From positions 1 to 64,000 of the forward strand of contig JAHCHG010000015.1 in assembly GCA_026129865.1 (NCBI GenBank): a stretch of DNA of 64,000 nucleotides. Direction: 5' to 3'. The notes beneath the pieces are model-generated. The model searched no databases, was not told the DNA's origin, and saw only the letters and a list, made by a program, of their open reading frames with translations. The first letter of the stretch is position 1; every line of letters begins with the position of its first letter. Shown here in pieces: positions 1-8,612 of the stretch. Position numbers and translations under genes: made by a program. The DNA is from Pyrinomonadaceae bacterium (GTDB lineage: Bacteria > Acidobacteriota > Blastocatellia > Pyrinomonadales > Pyrinomonadaceae).

Positions 1-30
1 GCTCATATCTTTCCTCTGATCAAAATAATT

Positions 31-2127
31 TTAGGAGGTTGCTCCTTTAACTTTAGCGATAATTTCTTCAGCCACGTTTCGCGGAGCTTCGTCATAACGC
101 TCAAAATGCATTGTCGATGTTGCGCGTCCCTGCGTTGATGAGCGCAGGTCAGTAACATAACCAAACATTTCCGAAAGCGGAACATATGCCGTTACAACCG
201 AAACATTACCCGGACGCGGTTCCATTTTTTCGATCTGCCCGCGGCGTCGATTTAAGTCGCCGTTGACCGCACCCATATATTCTTCCGGCGTTACAACTTC
301 AACTTTCATGATCGGCTCAAGCAAAACGGGTTTTGCTTTCTTGACCGCATCTTGAAATGCGAGTGAACCGGCGATATGGAATGAACGCTCGTCCGAGTCG
401 ACTTCGTGATACGAACCAAAAACCAGACTTGCTTTAATATCTACGAGTTCATAGCCCGCCAGATAACCTCGCGCCATCGCATCGCGAATGCCTTCGGAAA
501 CCGGTTTGATGAACTGGCGCGGAATCGCACCGCCGGTGATCTTGTCTTCGAAGACAAACCCTTCGCCCGGAGCGGGTTCTATCTCGAGTTCGACGTGTCC
601 GAACTGACCGCGACCACCGGATTGTTTCTTGAAGATCTCTTTACCCGGAGCCGGACGCGTGATCGTTTCACGGTAGGCTACCTGCGGTTTACCGACGTTT
701 GCTTCAACGCTGAATTCGCGCTTCATACGATCGACAATGATCTCAAGATGAAGTTCGCCCATTCCGGCGATGATCGTCTGTCCGGTTTCGTGATCGGTAT
801 TAACCTGGAAACTCGGATCTTCCTGCGCAAGTCTGCTGAGCGCTATACCCATTTTGTCCTGATCGGCACGTGTTTTCGGTTCGACCGCAACACGAACGAC
901 CGGATCGGGGAATTCCATCGATTCGAGAATGATCGGATCGCCGAGATCGCAGATCGTTTCGCCGGTCGTTACATTTTTCATGCCGCCGATCGCGACGATT
1001 TCGCCTGCGCCTGCACTTTCAACATCTTCGCGCTTATTAGCGTGCATCAACATCAAGCGACCGACGCGCTCTTTATTGTCGCGAACCGAGTTCAGAACAT
1101 ATGAACCGGAAGAGACCGTGCCCGAATAAATTCGAACGAACGCAAGCTGCCCCAGATGCTTGTCAGCCATCAATTTGAAGACGAGACCTGAAAACGGTGC
1201 TTTCGGATCGGCTTCGCGGCTTGCCGGTTCTTCTGTTCGGGGTTTAAAACCTTGAATTGCGGGAACGTCGAGCGGACTCGGGAGATAATCGATCACTGCG
1301 TCGAGCAGCGGCTGTACGCCTTTATTCTTAAATGCTGTTCCGGTTACGACCGGAACTATCTTCATTGCCAATGTACCTTTTCGAAGCGCTGCGCGGAGTT
1401 CGCTTTCCGTAATTTCTTCGCCTTCGAGATACTTTTCCATCAGATCGTCATCGATCGACGAAACGGCTTCAACCAATTTTTCTCGTTCTTCGTTTGCTTT
1501 ATCGACGAGGTCTGCCGGAATTTCGGAAACATCGTATTTAGCGCCCATCGTTTCGTCGTTCCAGATCAGAGCCTTCATTTGAAGAAGATCTACAACGCCT
1601 TTGAACTGGTCTTCCGAACCGATCGGAACCTGCAGTGCGACCGCGTTAGCGCCTAACCGGTCGAGAATTGACTGAAACGATCTTTCAAACGAAGCACCGG
1701 CACGATCGAGTTTGTTGATGAAACAAATTCTAGGAACTTTGTATTTGTCAGCCTGACGCCAAACCGTTTCCGACTGCGGCTCAACACCTGCAACGCCGTC
1801 AAATACTGCAACAGCACCGTCCAAAACTCGAAGCGACCGCTCAACTTCCATCGTGAAGTCAACGTGTCCCGGCGTATCAATAATGTTAATTCGATATTCC
1901 TGATCGTTTCTGCGCCAAAAACAGGTCGTTGCAGCGGAAGTAATAGTAATTCCGCGCTCTTGTTCCTGCTCCATCCAGTCCATCGTCGCAGTTCCCTCAT
2001 GAACTTCGCCGATCTTGTGCGAAACACCGGTGTAGAACAAAACGCGCTCCGTCGTCGTGGTTTTACCCGCGTCGATATGCGCCATAATGCCGATATTTCT
2101 AAATTTGTCTAAACTAATCTTTGCCAT
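31..2127 (-). CDS. fusA: Elongation factor G
   Basis: Translational GTPase that drives ribosomal translocation and, with RRF, ribosome recycling in the cytoplasm. The 698-residue length is the family norm. The G1 motif AHIDAGKTT lies at residues 16-24, the DTPGH switch and an NKLD (usually NKMD) G4 motif follow, and the C-terminal domains run to the stop without interruption. It is the third gene of the str operon on the minus strand, 85 nt after rpsG; that gap is filled by heptamer repeats. The next expected str gene (tuf) would lie beyond base 1 and cannot be seen. The start is MAKISLDKF, the usual EF-G N-terminus. Confidence 0.98.
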   Translation of the reverse strand: MAKISLDKFRNIGIMAHIDAGKTTTTERVLFYTGVSHKIGEVHEGTATMDWMEQEQERGITITSAATTCFWRRNDQEYRINIIDTPGHVDFTMEVERSLRVLDGAVAVFDGVAGVEPQSETVWRQADKYKVPRICFINKLDRAGASFERSFQSILDRLGANAVALQVPIGSEDQFKGVVDLLQMKALIWNDETMGAKYDVSEIPADLVDKANEEREKLVEAVSSIDDDLMEKYLEGEEITESELRAALRKGTLAMKIVPVVTGTAFKNKGVQPLLDAVIDYLPSPLDVPAIQGFKPRTEEPASREADPKAPFSGLVFKLMADKHLGQLAFVRIYSGTVSSGSYVLNSVRDNKERVGRLMLMHANKREDVESAGAGEIVAIGGMKNVTTGETICDLGDPIILESMEFPDPVVRVAVEPKTRADQDKMGIALSRLAQEDPSFQVNTDHETGQTIIAGMGELHLEIIVDRMKREFSVEANVGKPQVAYRETITRPAPGKEIFKKQSGGRGQFGHVELEIEPAPGEGFVFEDKITGGAIPRQFIKPVSEGIRDAMARGYLAGYELVDIKASLVFGSYHEVDSDERSFHIAGSLAFQDAVKKAKPVLLEPIMKVEVVTPEEYMGAVNGDLNRRRGQIEKMEPRPGNVSVVTAYVPLSEMFGYVTDLRSSTQGRATSTMHFERYDEAPRNVAEEIIAKVKGATS

Positions 2128-2129
2128 AA

Positions 2130-2209
2130 CTTTATGATCTTTGATTTTTGAACTTTGATCTTTGATTTTAATTTCTCATCAAAGGTCTAAGGTCAAAGTT
2201 CAAAGGTCG
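2130..2209. repeat. Heptamer-repeat hairpin between rpsG and fusA
   Basis: The rpsG-fusA gap is built of degenerate 7-bp units of the type TTTGATC/TTTGAAC on the left (about 2136-2171) and AAGGTCA/AAGTTCA on the right (about 2179-2208). The two halves are reverse complements of each other, so the transcript could fold into one long imperfect hairpin. GTTCAAA, the reverse complement of one unit, also forms a tandem array inside aroDE at 38804-38838. Confidence 0.75.
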
Positions 2210-2212
2210 TAA

Positions 2213-2683
2213 CTAAAATCTGTAATGCGCAAACGCTTTGTTCGCATCCGCCATGCGGTGAACTTCTTCTTTCTTTTTCGTCGAACCGCTGCGGTTGTTC
2301 ACTGCATCGAGCAGTTCGCCGACAAGGCGGTCGGTCATCGTTTTTTCTCCGCGGCGTCTCGCGTTGGTAACGATCCAGCGAATTGCCAGCGTATTGCGTC
2401 GGTCGCGGCTGACTTCGATCGGAACCTGATAGGTCGCACCGCCAATTCGGCGGGACTTTACTTCGACCGCCGGAGCGACGTTTTCCATCGCCTGTTTGAA
2501 CAATTTAAGCGGATCTTCTTCCGTTTTTTCAGCGATCTTTTCCATCGCGCCGTAAAAAACTTTTTCGGCAATGGTCTTTTTACCCGTCAGCATGACGCCG
2601 TTGATAAATTTGGTGACCATCACGCTGTTGTAAATGGGATCCGGTAAAATTTCTCGTTTTGAAGCAACTCTTCTTCTTGGCAT
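2213..2683 (-). CDS. rpsG: 30S ribosomal protein S7
   Basis: Primary 16S rRNA-binding protein that nucleates assembly of the 30S head. Its 156 residues match the bacterial family, starting [10 protein letters not shown] and carrying the conserved segments [11 protein letters not shown] and AIRWIV. Second gene of the str operon, between rpsL and fusA. In many bacteria S7 represses its own operon by binding mRNA in the rpsL-rpsG gap; here that gap is occupied by a repeat hairpin (2691-2797), so any such control would have a different site. Confidence 0.98.
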   Translation of the reverse strand: MPRRRVASKREILPDPIYNSVMVTKFINGVMLTGKKTIAEKVFYGAMEKIAEKTEEDPLKLFKQAMENVAPAVEVKSRRIGGATYQVPIEVSRDRRNTLAIRWIVTNARRRGEKTMTDRLVGELLDAVNNRSGSTKKKEEVHRMADANKAFAHYRF

Positions 2684-2690
2684 ATCTTTT

Positions 2691-2797
2691 TCAGTTATCA
2701 GCTATCGGTTATCAGTTATCAGCTATCGGTTATCAGTTATCAGTTATCAGTTATCAGAAATTTTGTTGACTGTTGCCTGATAACTGTTGACTGACTC
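2691..2797. repeat. TTATCAG heptamer array and hairpin between rpsL and rpsG
   Basis: The rpsL-rpsG gap consists of tandem 7-bp units, mainly TTATCAG with interspersed CTATCGG, from 2691 to about 2757. A short inverted segment follows (CTGATAACTG at 2777-2786), the reverse complement of CAGTTATCAG in the array. The right half also contains GTTGACTG. A related inverted element sits between moxR and the DUF58 gene at 34151-34216. Confidence 0.8.
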
Positions 2798-2798
2798 T

Positions 2799-3173
2799 TT
2801 ATCCTTTCGGTCGTTTCGCGCCGTATTTCGAGCGCGCCTGATTTCTGTTTGCAACGCCCGAAGCGTCGAGCGTTCCGCGAACAACGTGGTAGCGAACTCC
2901 CGGCAAATCCTTTACACGACCGCCGCGAATAAGAACGATCGAGTGTTCCTGCAAATTATGTCCGATACCCGGAATATATGTAGTAACTTCGATCTGGTTC
3001 GTCAGACGAACACGGGCGACCTTGCGCAGAGCCGAGTTAGGTTTTTTCGGCGTTTGCGTGTAAACACGCGTGCAGACTCCGCGTTTCTGCGGGCTGCCCT
3101 GCAGCGCCGGACTTGCGGTCTTATCGACTAATTTCTTGCGCCCTTTGCGTACTAATTGGTTAATCGTCGGCAT
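2799..3173 (-). CDS. rpsL: 30S ribosomal protein S12
   Basis: Decoding-centre ribosomal protein. The start is placed at [11 protein letters not shown], the universal S12 N-terminus, and not at an in-frame ATG six codons upstream. This gives 124 residues, the normal length. The conserved [11 protein letters not shown] segment with the lysine linked to streptomycin response is intact, as is the C-terminal [10 protein letters not shown]. First gene of the str operon, downstream of a promoter at 3574-3602 and a leader of about 390 nt. Confidence 0.97.
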   Translation of the reverse strand: MPTINQLVRKGRKKLVDKTASPALQGSPQKRGVCTRVYTQTPKKPNSALRKVARVRLTNQIEVTTYIPGIGHNLQEHSIVLIRGGRVKDLPGVRYHVVRGTLDASGVANRNQARSKYGAKRPKG

Positions 3174-3566
3174 ATTTTCTCTGAATTCCAACGGCTTATT
3201 GCCGCCGTTATTAAAAACGACAGTAACCTCAAACCTGCCTCTTACCGTTCAAAACGGCAGTTAGCGCAAGCGGCTACGTTCAATCAAAACTAGATTAAAT
3301 TCGTCGGGAATCTTTCTTTATAGCGTAGGTTTCTCTAATTCCCTGTTCAACTTTTCTGTGGCGTGGCTTTATATAATAAAGGTATGCAAACGCTCAATTT
3401 GGATTGTTTGCCCTAGACGCTGGAACGGTTCAAAAAATTAAACCGCGACGCCCAGTTTTACGCCACAATAATTGTCGGCACGCTCGAAAATTTATTTCAA
3501 ACGCCCTACGCTTTTCAAAAACAAACTGACTGTTAAGACAATTTGTTTCAGACGTAAAAGTCCGAA
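3174..3566 (-). other. Long untranslated leader of the str operon
   Basis: About 390 nt separate the inferred transcription start from rpsL. On the transcript I see two short hairpins near the 3' end (CCGTT/AACGG pairs around 3240-3260 and AACGGC/GCCGTT at about 3191-3210). There is no recognised ribosomal-protein leader motif. The opposite strand carries a small interrupted reading frame (3384-3536). Confidence 0.45.
3384..3536 (+). pseudogene. Small ORF interrupted by an in-frame TAG
   Basis: Read on the plus strand, an ATG preceded by AAAGG and by a TATAAT-like run opens a frame of ten codons, meets TAG at 3414-3416, then stays open for 39 more codons to a TAA. The downstream part begins TLERFKKLNRDAQFYATIIV and has protein-like composition. 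If the TAG replaced a sense codon the product would be 50 residues. I do not recognise the family. It lies antisense in the str leader and could be chance. Confidence 0.3.
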
Positions 3567-3573
3567 ACTTCAG

Positions 3574-3602
3574 ACTATACGAATTTGAGCAAAATGTGTC
3601 AA
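3574..3602 (-). promoter_or_regulatory. Sigma70-type promoter of the str operon
   Basis: On the minus strand TTGACA (3602-3597) is followed after exactly 17 bp by TATAGT (3579-3574), a near-consensus vegetative promoter reading toward rpsL. It is the best sigma70 match I found in the window, as expected for ribosomal genes. Confidence 0.75.
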
Positions 3603-3610
3603 GCACGGAA

Positions 3611-3648
3611 AAGAAAAAAGGCGACCGACACTATTTTCGGTCGGTCGC
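3611..3648 (-). terminator. Rho-independent terminator after the 3674-4438 gene
   Basis: GCGACCGAC pairs with GTCGGTCGC (3621-3629 with 3640-3648). On the minus strand the stem is followed by a T-rich tract. It ends the minus-strand secreted-protein run just before the str promoter begins. Confidence 0.85.
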
Positions 3649-3673
3649 GCTTTCGGTTTCATCTTTAGATTTA

Positions 3674-4438
3674 TCAATTTTCGACCGGCTCGGTCGGAAG
3701 ATCAGTTCCGCCGCCTCCGCTCGAATTGCAGGAAGTATTCGTGCAGGATTCGGCATTCGATGAGTTAGTGCAGTTCTCATTCAAAGTACTCGAACCGCAT
3801 CTGTAAACAACTCCTCCTACGACAGTTGTCGAAGGCGATCCTTCACATTTTTGCTTCGCGCAGTTTAATGAAAAAGTCATTTTCGACGAAATTTCATAAT
3901 TAATGTCGCGAAAATTGCCTTCCGATTTGTCCCAGCTGGATCCGTCGGAAAATTCAACCCAATCGACTACGATATCGATAAGAATATTTTTCCTACTTAG
4001 ATCGGATTTCCCTAAGGCTTTCTCAACATCGAGCATCGAAACAACGGCGAACGAGATATTTCCCTTGATCCCGGGTAAAAACGGGCTGACAAATCGGAGT
4101 TGTCGGGTGCGTCCTTCGGCTGAGATCTTTGACCGGTCCTCGCTTTCGTAAATCATCCATCGGACCTTCAAAGCCTTGATCGGTTTGTTTGAAATATTAA
4201 CAAGTGAAAATTTTTCGACCGCTCCTTTTCTGGAAGTTACAGAACTAACGACCGCGGGCACATCAAGAAAATCTTCCCCCTGATAACTGTGAAACGAGAC
4301 TGTCCAATCGCCTAAAGGAAGGTCGGTTTTAACCGGCTTGTCAAAGTTTTCCGAGTTTTGAGAGTAGGCATTAAGAAATGGGGACAAGATGGCAATCAAA
4401 ATAAGTAAGAACCTGCTGAATCTTTTGAATGTTTTCAT
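3674..4438 (-). CDS. Secreted protein of unknown function, Cys-rich tail
   Basis: I do not recognise the family. The 254-residue product opens with a clear signal peptide (MKTFKRFSRFLLILIAIL then AYSQ) and a middle part of beta-rich character. The last 60 residues contain six cysteines with Asn, Ser and Gly (GSSTLNENCTNSSNAESC). A GGAGG lies 12 nt upstream of the ATG. It is last in a minus-strand series of exported proteins beginning near 7935 and is followed by a strong terminator. Export is well supported; function is not. Confidence 0.75.
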   Translation of the reverse strand: MKTFKRFSRFLLILIAILSPFLNAYSQNSENFDKPVKTDLPLGDWTVSFHSYQGEDFLDVPAVVSSVTSRKGAVEKFSLVNISNKPIKALKVRWMIYESEDRSKISAEGRTRQLRFVSPFLPGIKGNISFAVVSMLDVEKALGKSDLSRKNILIDIVVDWVEFSDGSSWDKSEGNFRDINYEISSKMTFSLNCAKQKCEGSPSTTVVGGVVYRCGSSTLNENCTNSSNAESCTNTSCNSSGGGGTDLPTEPVEN

Positions 4439-4593
4439 ATGTCATTGGAACCTCCATGAGAAAGCATTGTGAACGTTAATATCGAAAGAGCACTGATTTG
4501 GCAAGGCATAAACAGATCAAGTCAGCCTCAACTTTCACGAAATAAATATTTTAAGCCAAATCCGGTGCGGAGAACGAAAAACATTTCTGAATT

Positions 4594-5601
4594 TTACTTA
4601 GGCTTCACCGAAACTTTTTTCGATCGGTCCTCGCTTTGTTTTTCCATTTTATTCGTGTCCGGAACCTTCAGCCGGATCGCGCGCTTGGCTCGGGCGATCG
4701 CACCGGGTCGATTTACGGTTATCTTGATCGGCGCCTCTTTACCGCCTTCGGGATTGGTCGGGTAAAATCCGATCACATACTGCTTTTTTAGTTCGTCGGC
4801 AATATTCTTAAACGCCGTATCGAAATTCGATCCGTCTGCGGCATAGACGCGACCGCCGGTCGCAAGCGCGATCTCATTCAAAAAATCGAACGGCGGAATT
4901 TGCAACAGCTCGTTCATTGTCATCGTTTTCTTGTCCCGAGGAATTCCGGGAATCGGGTTTGACTGGAAGACTATGGGATAAACTACAGTGTCGGATTCAA
5001 CAAGCGCCTCAATTAGATGCTGATTCGACACTTTCCTGCCTTCTACGAACCCGTCGGTTAAAATAATGATTGCCTTTCGACCATTCACACCGGTCAAATC
5101 CTTGGAAATAGCACGAAAAACGGCGTCATTCATATTCGACCCGCCGACTTCGTCAACGTTAATCCCCGAGAGATTCTTTATGAGCAGATTTTTGTTGGTG
5201 GTCAGAGGGCTAACAAGGTCGATGCTCCTATTAAAGCTAAGAATCATCCCCGCATCGTTCTCTCTCAAAATTTCAAAAAAAGTTCGGGCAGTTCGCTTAA
5301 TATTGTAAATGACCTTCGTAACACTAATGCTGGCATCGACGATCAAGACCACGTTTAAGTCGTCCTCCGCATCGGCAAAGAACTCAATCGTCTGCTCTTC
5401 GCCTTTTTGAAAGATCTTAAAATCCTCTTTTTTTAGACCGGGTATCCGTCGTCCGTCCTTGTCGCTGACAAAAACGGGAACGTTGAGCAGTAATGTTTCG
5501 ATCTTGAGGGGTTCGTCGTCGTCGGATTGTGCCGGCGCGAGCGCAAAAGCGAATAAAACTGTCAGAATTATCGCTGTCGATCGTTTAATCCTAAACTCCA
5601 T
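4594..5601 (-). CDS. VWFA-domain secreted protein, paralogue 1
   Basis: Secreted von Willebrand factor A protein of the type common in Acidobacteria (VWFA-related domain, TIGR03436-like). The start at MEFRIKRSTAIILTVLF gives a signal peptide; in-frame starts 10 and 26 codons upstream exist but would bury it. The mature part has the VPVFVSDKDG lead-in and a MIDAS sequence DASIS (DxSxS satisfied). Its C-terminal region is nearly identical to the next gene, including 170 identical bases. The ligand is unknown; metal-dependent protein binding outside the cytoplasm is the family expectation. Confidence 0.85.
   Translation of the reverse strand: MEFRIKRSTAIILTVLFAFALAPAQSDDDEPLKIETLLLNVPVFVSDKDGRRIPGLKKEDFKIFQKGEEQTIEFFADAEDDLNVVLIVDASISVTKVIYNIKRTARTFFEILRENDAGMILSFNRSIDLVSPLTTNKNLLIKNLSGINVDEVGGSNMNDAVFRAISKDLTGVNGRKAIIILTDGFVEGRKVSNQHLIEALVESDTVVYPIVFQSNPIPGIPRDKKTMTMNELLQIPPFDFLNEIALATGGRVYAADGSNFDTAFKNIADELKKQYVIGFYPTNPEGGKEAPIKITVNRPGAIARAKRAIRLKVPDTNKMEKQSEDRSKKVSVKPK
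4709..4878. repeat. 170-bp duplicated segment, copy 1
   Basis: This stretch inside the first VWFA gene is identical base for base to 5807-5976 in the second (offset 1098). Identity stays high for about 50 bp to the left and 100 bp to the right, while the VWA cores differ clearly. Confidence 0.9.
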
Positions 5602-5691
5602 ATATTTTTCGTTTTTCTGTGAGAAACTCATTTGATTCCGACGTGCGGTGCAAACCAAGCGCATTTCGTTTTTGAACAAGCATGCTAGACA

Positions 5692-6726
5692 TTACGGGGT
5701 TCTACGATTCTCTTTTCGGGGACGTTTCTCGTCCTCCTGCTTCAGGTTAGTCGAGTCCGGAACTTTCAGCCGGATCGTGCGCTTGGCTCGTGCGATCGCG
5801 CCGGGGCGATTTACGGTTATCTTGATCGGCGCCTCTTTACCGCCTTCGGGATTGGTCGGGTAAAATCCGATCACATACTGCTTTTTTAGTTCGTCGGCAA
5901 TATTCTTAAACGCCGTATCGAAATTCGATCCGTCTGCGGCATAGACGCGACCGCCGGTCGCAAGCGCGATCTCATTTAAAAAATCGAACGGCGGAATCTT
6001 CAAAAGCTCGTTCATCGTGATCGTTTTCTTGTCGCGGGGAATGCCGGGAATCGGATTTGTGTAAAATATGATCGGAAAAACAGTGGAATCAGATTCGATC
6101 AATGTGTCTAGAAGCATTGCGGAAGTGACTTTCGTTCCGCTTTCAAAGCCATCGGATAATACTATAAGCGCTTTTCTGCCTGCAATGTTCGCAAAATCCT
6201 GATTTACAACCTTGTAAACCGCGTCAAATAGGTGCCCTATTTGCGGCTCTCCTGCCCTTTCAGTGAATTCAATATTCCTTATTCCGCGAACAGCCGTTTT
6301 CAATGCTTTTTTATCGGAAGATAGATCGAAAATACTATATACCCGGGAATCAAACCCGATAATTAAAGCATTATCGTTCGGTCCTAGATGATCCAGAAAG
6401 TCAAGTGCCGCCATTTTGATTGAACCAAGACGCGAAGCCGTGCTTCCGCTCGTATCGATTAAAATTGCTACGTTGATCGGTTCCTCCGCATCGGCAAAAA
6501 ACTCGATCGCCTGCTCTTCGCCCTTCTGAAAAATGCGAAAATCTTCCTTTTGGAGACCGACAATGTTTCGACCATCCTTGTCGCCCACAAAAACGGGGAC
6601 GTTTAGCAGTACCGTCTCAATCTTAATCGGTTCGTCTTCATCATGTATTTGACCCGAAACCATACCCAGACAAACATTGACCAAGACTGAAGTTACGGCA
6701 ACGAATCTAATTAGCACGCAAGCCAT
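5692..6726 (-). CDS. VWFA-domain secreted protein, paralogue 2
   Basis: Second VWFA secreted protein, same architecture as its downstream neighbour: signal peptide, VPVFVGDKDG lead-in, and a canonical MIDAS DTSGS. I place the start at MACVLIRFVAVTSV because GGAGAA lies 9 nt upstream; in-frame starts 5 and 7 codons further up (ATG, GTG) have no ribosome site. It probably shares a transcript with the other VWFA gene (90 nt gap). The very high C-terminal identity against a diverged core suggests gene conversion or partial duplication. Confidence 0.85.
   Translation of the reverse strand: MACVLIRFVAVTSVLVNVCLGMVSGQIHDEDEPIKIETVLLNVPVFVGDKDGRNIVGLQKEDFRIFQKGEEQAIEFFADAEEPINVAILIDTSGSTASRLGSIKMAALDFLDHLGPNDNALIIGFDSRVYSIFDLSSDKKALKTAVRGIRNIEFTERAGEPQIGHLFDAVYKVVNQDFANIAGRKALIVLSDGFESGTKVTSAMLLDTLIESDSTVFPIIFYTNPIPGIPRDKKTITMNELLKIPPFDFLNEIALATGGRVYAADGSNFDTAFKNIADELKKQYVIGFYPTNPEGGKEAPIKITVNRPGAIARAKRTIRLKVPDSTNLKQEDEKRPRKENRRTP
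5807..5976. repeat. 170-bp duplicated segment, copy 2
   Basis: Direct-repeat partner of 4709-4878. It encodes the C-terminal part with FYPTNPEGGKEAPIKITVNR and the preceding FDTAFKNIADELKKQYVIG. Confidence 0.9.
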
Positions 6727-6833
6727 ACTTAATTTCTCCATTCTCACGTTTATAGCTGATGAGCTATCGAAGCACGACAGTACTTTGCCATACCGAAAGG
6801 AAATCGTGCTTCGACAAACTAATCAGAGTAGAA

Positions 6834-7403
6834 TTATTCACACTGGGAAATACCGCTGTTGTTTAAGCAAGTATTTAGGGCGTCGCTATTCTCAATTCCG
6901 ACGTAAAGACTATTACATGCCGAGACTCGATCTCGGGCAATTTCGCATTCGTCCATTTCCTCTATGCAATTTCCGCCGTTTCCTTCAAAACCCAAACAAG
7001 ATCCGTACGCGTTTCCCCGGTTTGAATACGCGGAGTTTACGTTGTTAATACAGGTGTTGTAGTCGTTCGTGTAACACGATTGGTAATACGGCATATAGCA
7101 GCTGTTATAAGCATTGTTATAGCAAGCGGGATCGGGGTTACCGCTGCACGATGTGTTTGCCTGCTGCGAACAATAACTATTGGCTATTGCAGAGCAATTG
7201 TTTGCCGAATTGGTCGAACAATAATTTGATTGATTTGCATATTGATTCAGTGTATTGCTGTACCCGTTATCACATGCCATCCACCGGTTATATGCGGTTT
7301 CCCAACAAGCGAATGCGGCTTCCGTCGAAACCCCGCCGTGGATAAGATAGCCTCCGCCTGCCAAAACGAATAATGCAGCAAATTTAAAGATGATCTTTCG
7401 CAT
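6834..7403 (-). CDS. Secreted cysteine- and asparagine-rich protein
   Basis: No recognised family. The start at MRKIIFKFAALFVLAG is chosen because GGAG lies 8 nt upstream; an earlier ATG five codons up lacks a site and touches the upstream stop. After the signal peptide the protein holds 16 cysteines, most spaced 6-9 residues apart in a Tyr/Asn/Ser-rich context (NYCSTNSANNCSAIANSYC). That pattern suggests multiple disulfides or metal binding. It directly follows a thioredoxin-like gene (20-nt gap), which could serve its oxidation or reduction; that link is inference. Confidence 0.75.
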   Translation of the reverse strand: MRKIIFKFAALFVLAGGGYLIHGGVSTEAAFACWETAYNRWMACDNGYSNTLNQYANQSNYCSTNSANNCSAIANSYCSQQANTSCSGNPDPACYNNAYNSCYMPYYQSCYTNDYNTCINNVNSAYSNRGNAYGSCLGFEGNGGNCIEEMDECEIARDRVSACNSLYVGIENSDALNTCLNNSGISQCE

Positions 7404-7422
7404 TTTCTTATTCTCCATAAGG

Positions 7423-7935
7423 TTAATCGAGAAGTTTTAATACCTCTCGTTCTTCTGTTTCGGTGAGTTTACCGAGCCATACGTTAGTGATTTCTCCGTG
7501 CCCATTCGTAACGATCAGTGTCGGAGTGCCGCTGACCTGAATTGCGTCCAAACTGGTTTTGATCACCTCGATTCCGTCAAGATCCAATTCTTTAAGATAC
7601 TCGGAGCTTTGCTCGATAGGTCCCTGAAGAACCGCGAGCAGCCTGATATTTTTTAAGTTGGAGATTTCACGGAGCTGGCGGTAGAACGGTGCGCTTTCCG
7701 TGCAAAAACGGCATCCCTTTTTTAAAGCAAGGATAATCGTCGGTCGATCCTCATTCCAAAGAACACCGGGCAGATCAATTTCTGCCCCGACGTCTGGCTG
7801 TTTACGTTCTATTGACGGTGGCGGTGGAGGAACATCAAATAAAATGTTCTTTGCCACTCCGACGCCTATAAGAAGAGCGACCAAAATAATTGAGACATTG
7901 GCTGTAATTTCGAGCTTTTTTGAAAAGTTTTTCAT
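7423..7935 (-). CDS. Membrane-anchored thioredoxin-like protein
   Basis: Thioredoxin-fold protein facing the periplasm. From the chosen start (MKNFSKKLEITANVSIILVA) there is an N-terminal membrane anchor, a Pro-rich linker (VPPPPPS), then the fold with the redox motif CRFC and the cis-proline loop GTPTLIV. A longer reading from a TTG is possible but adds an unlikely N-terminus. It lies immediately upstream of the 16-cysteine secreted protein, so thiol-disulfide exchange with that product is a sensible hypothesis. Confidence 0.8.
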   Translation of the reverse strand: MKNFSKKLEITANVSIILVALLIGVGVAKNILFDVPPPPPSIERKQPDVGAEIDLPGVLWNEDRPTIILALKKGCRFCTESAPFYRQLREISNLKNIRLLAVLQGPIEQSSEYLKELDLDGIEVIKTSLDAIQVSGTPTLIVTNGHGEITNVWLGKLTETEEREVLKLLD

Positions 7936-8110
7936 GACTGAGATAGATCGCGATAATTGTGAAAGTCCCGCAACGACCTTCAAAAATATTTTGGCGTGAA
8001 GAGTCGTAATTTCTTCAAACAAAAGAGATTAAATCTGATGAGATTATCGACGATAATTTCAAAAAATCAACACTTTTTTGTTGGCGAAAACGATCATCTG
8101 TTGGCGATTT

Positions 8111-8458
8111 TCAATCATTTTGTTCGCTGTGATGCGTTTCCCAATGATTTCGGCGGTATTCGGTCGGCGGAGCTCCGAATCTTTTCTTAAAATCTTTCGT
8201 AAAATGGCTGGCGTCCGGCATCCCGACGGCGCAGCGAATCTCTTTAATTCGTAAAGAACGATCTTCGAGCAGCGTCCGCGCTTTTTCCAGACGAAGTGCG
8301 CGCAAGAATGCAAGCGGCGCCATTCCGGTTTCGCGTTTGAAGACGGCGCGAAGCCGTTCGGGCGATATGTTTACGGCATCGGACAGATCTTCGATCGTCC
8401 ATCTGCGTGCAAGATCGTTTGAAAAGACATCCTTAAGTAAGGCAATTCTGGAATCCAT
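8111..8458 (-). CDS. AraC-family transcriptional regulator, DNA-binding domain only
   Basis: The 115 residues correspond almost entirely to an AraC-type double helix-turn-helix: WTIEDLSDAVNISPERLRAVFKRETG for the first and the typical C-terminal signature DASHFTKDFKKRFGAPPTEYR for the second. No sensor domain is present, as in small AraC proteins such as SoxS. It is divergently oriented from the 2Fe-2S protein gene at 8613, sharing a 150-nt upstream region, so that gene is a candidate target. No operator could be identified by eye. Confidence 0.85.
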   Translation of the reverse strand: MDSRIALLKDVFSNDLARRWTIEDLSDAVNISPERLRAVFKRETGMAPLAFLRALRLEKARTLLEDRSLRIKEIRCAVGMPDASHFTKDFKKRFGAPPTEYRRNHWETHHSEQND

Positions 8459-8612
8459 TGCGGGAGATTCTCCACTTTCGTAAGGTTTCGCTATAACTTA
8501 GAGAAATTTCGAATTATTTTCGGTCAGCATAAATCGAAAGTCAAGTTGTGTTTTCCGGCGATCTTTGATTAAATTTCAAGTTTATTTCAGCACGTTTTTT
8601 TCGAGGATTTTT

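Noticed and set aside
406-1104. Long plus-strand open frame antisense to fusA
   Set aside because: It mirrors the codon pattern of EF-G on the opposite strand, has no ribosome site and no family features.
2691-2797. Repeat array resembling a miniature CRISPR
   Set aside because: Units are 7 bp with no spacers of constant length and no cas genes nearby; it is a tandem heptamer array.
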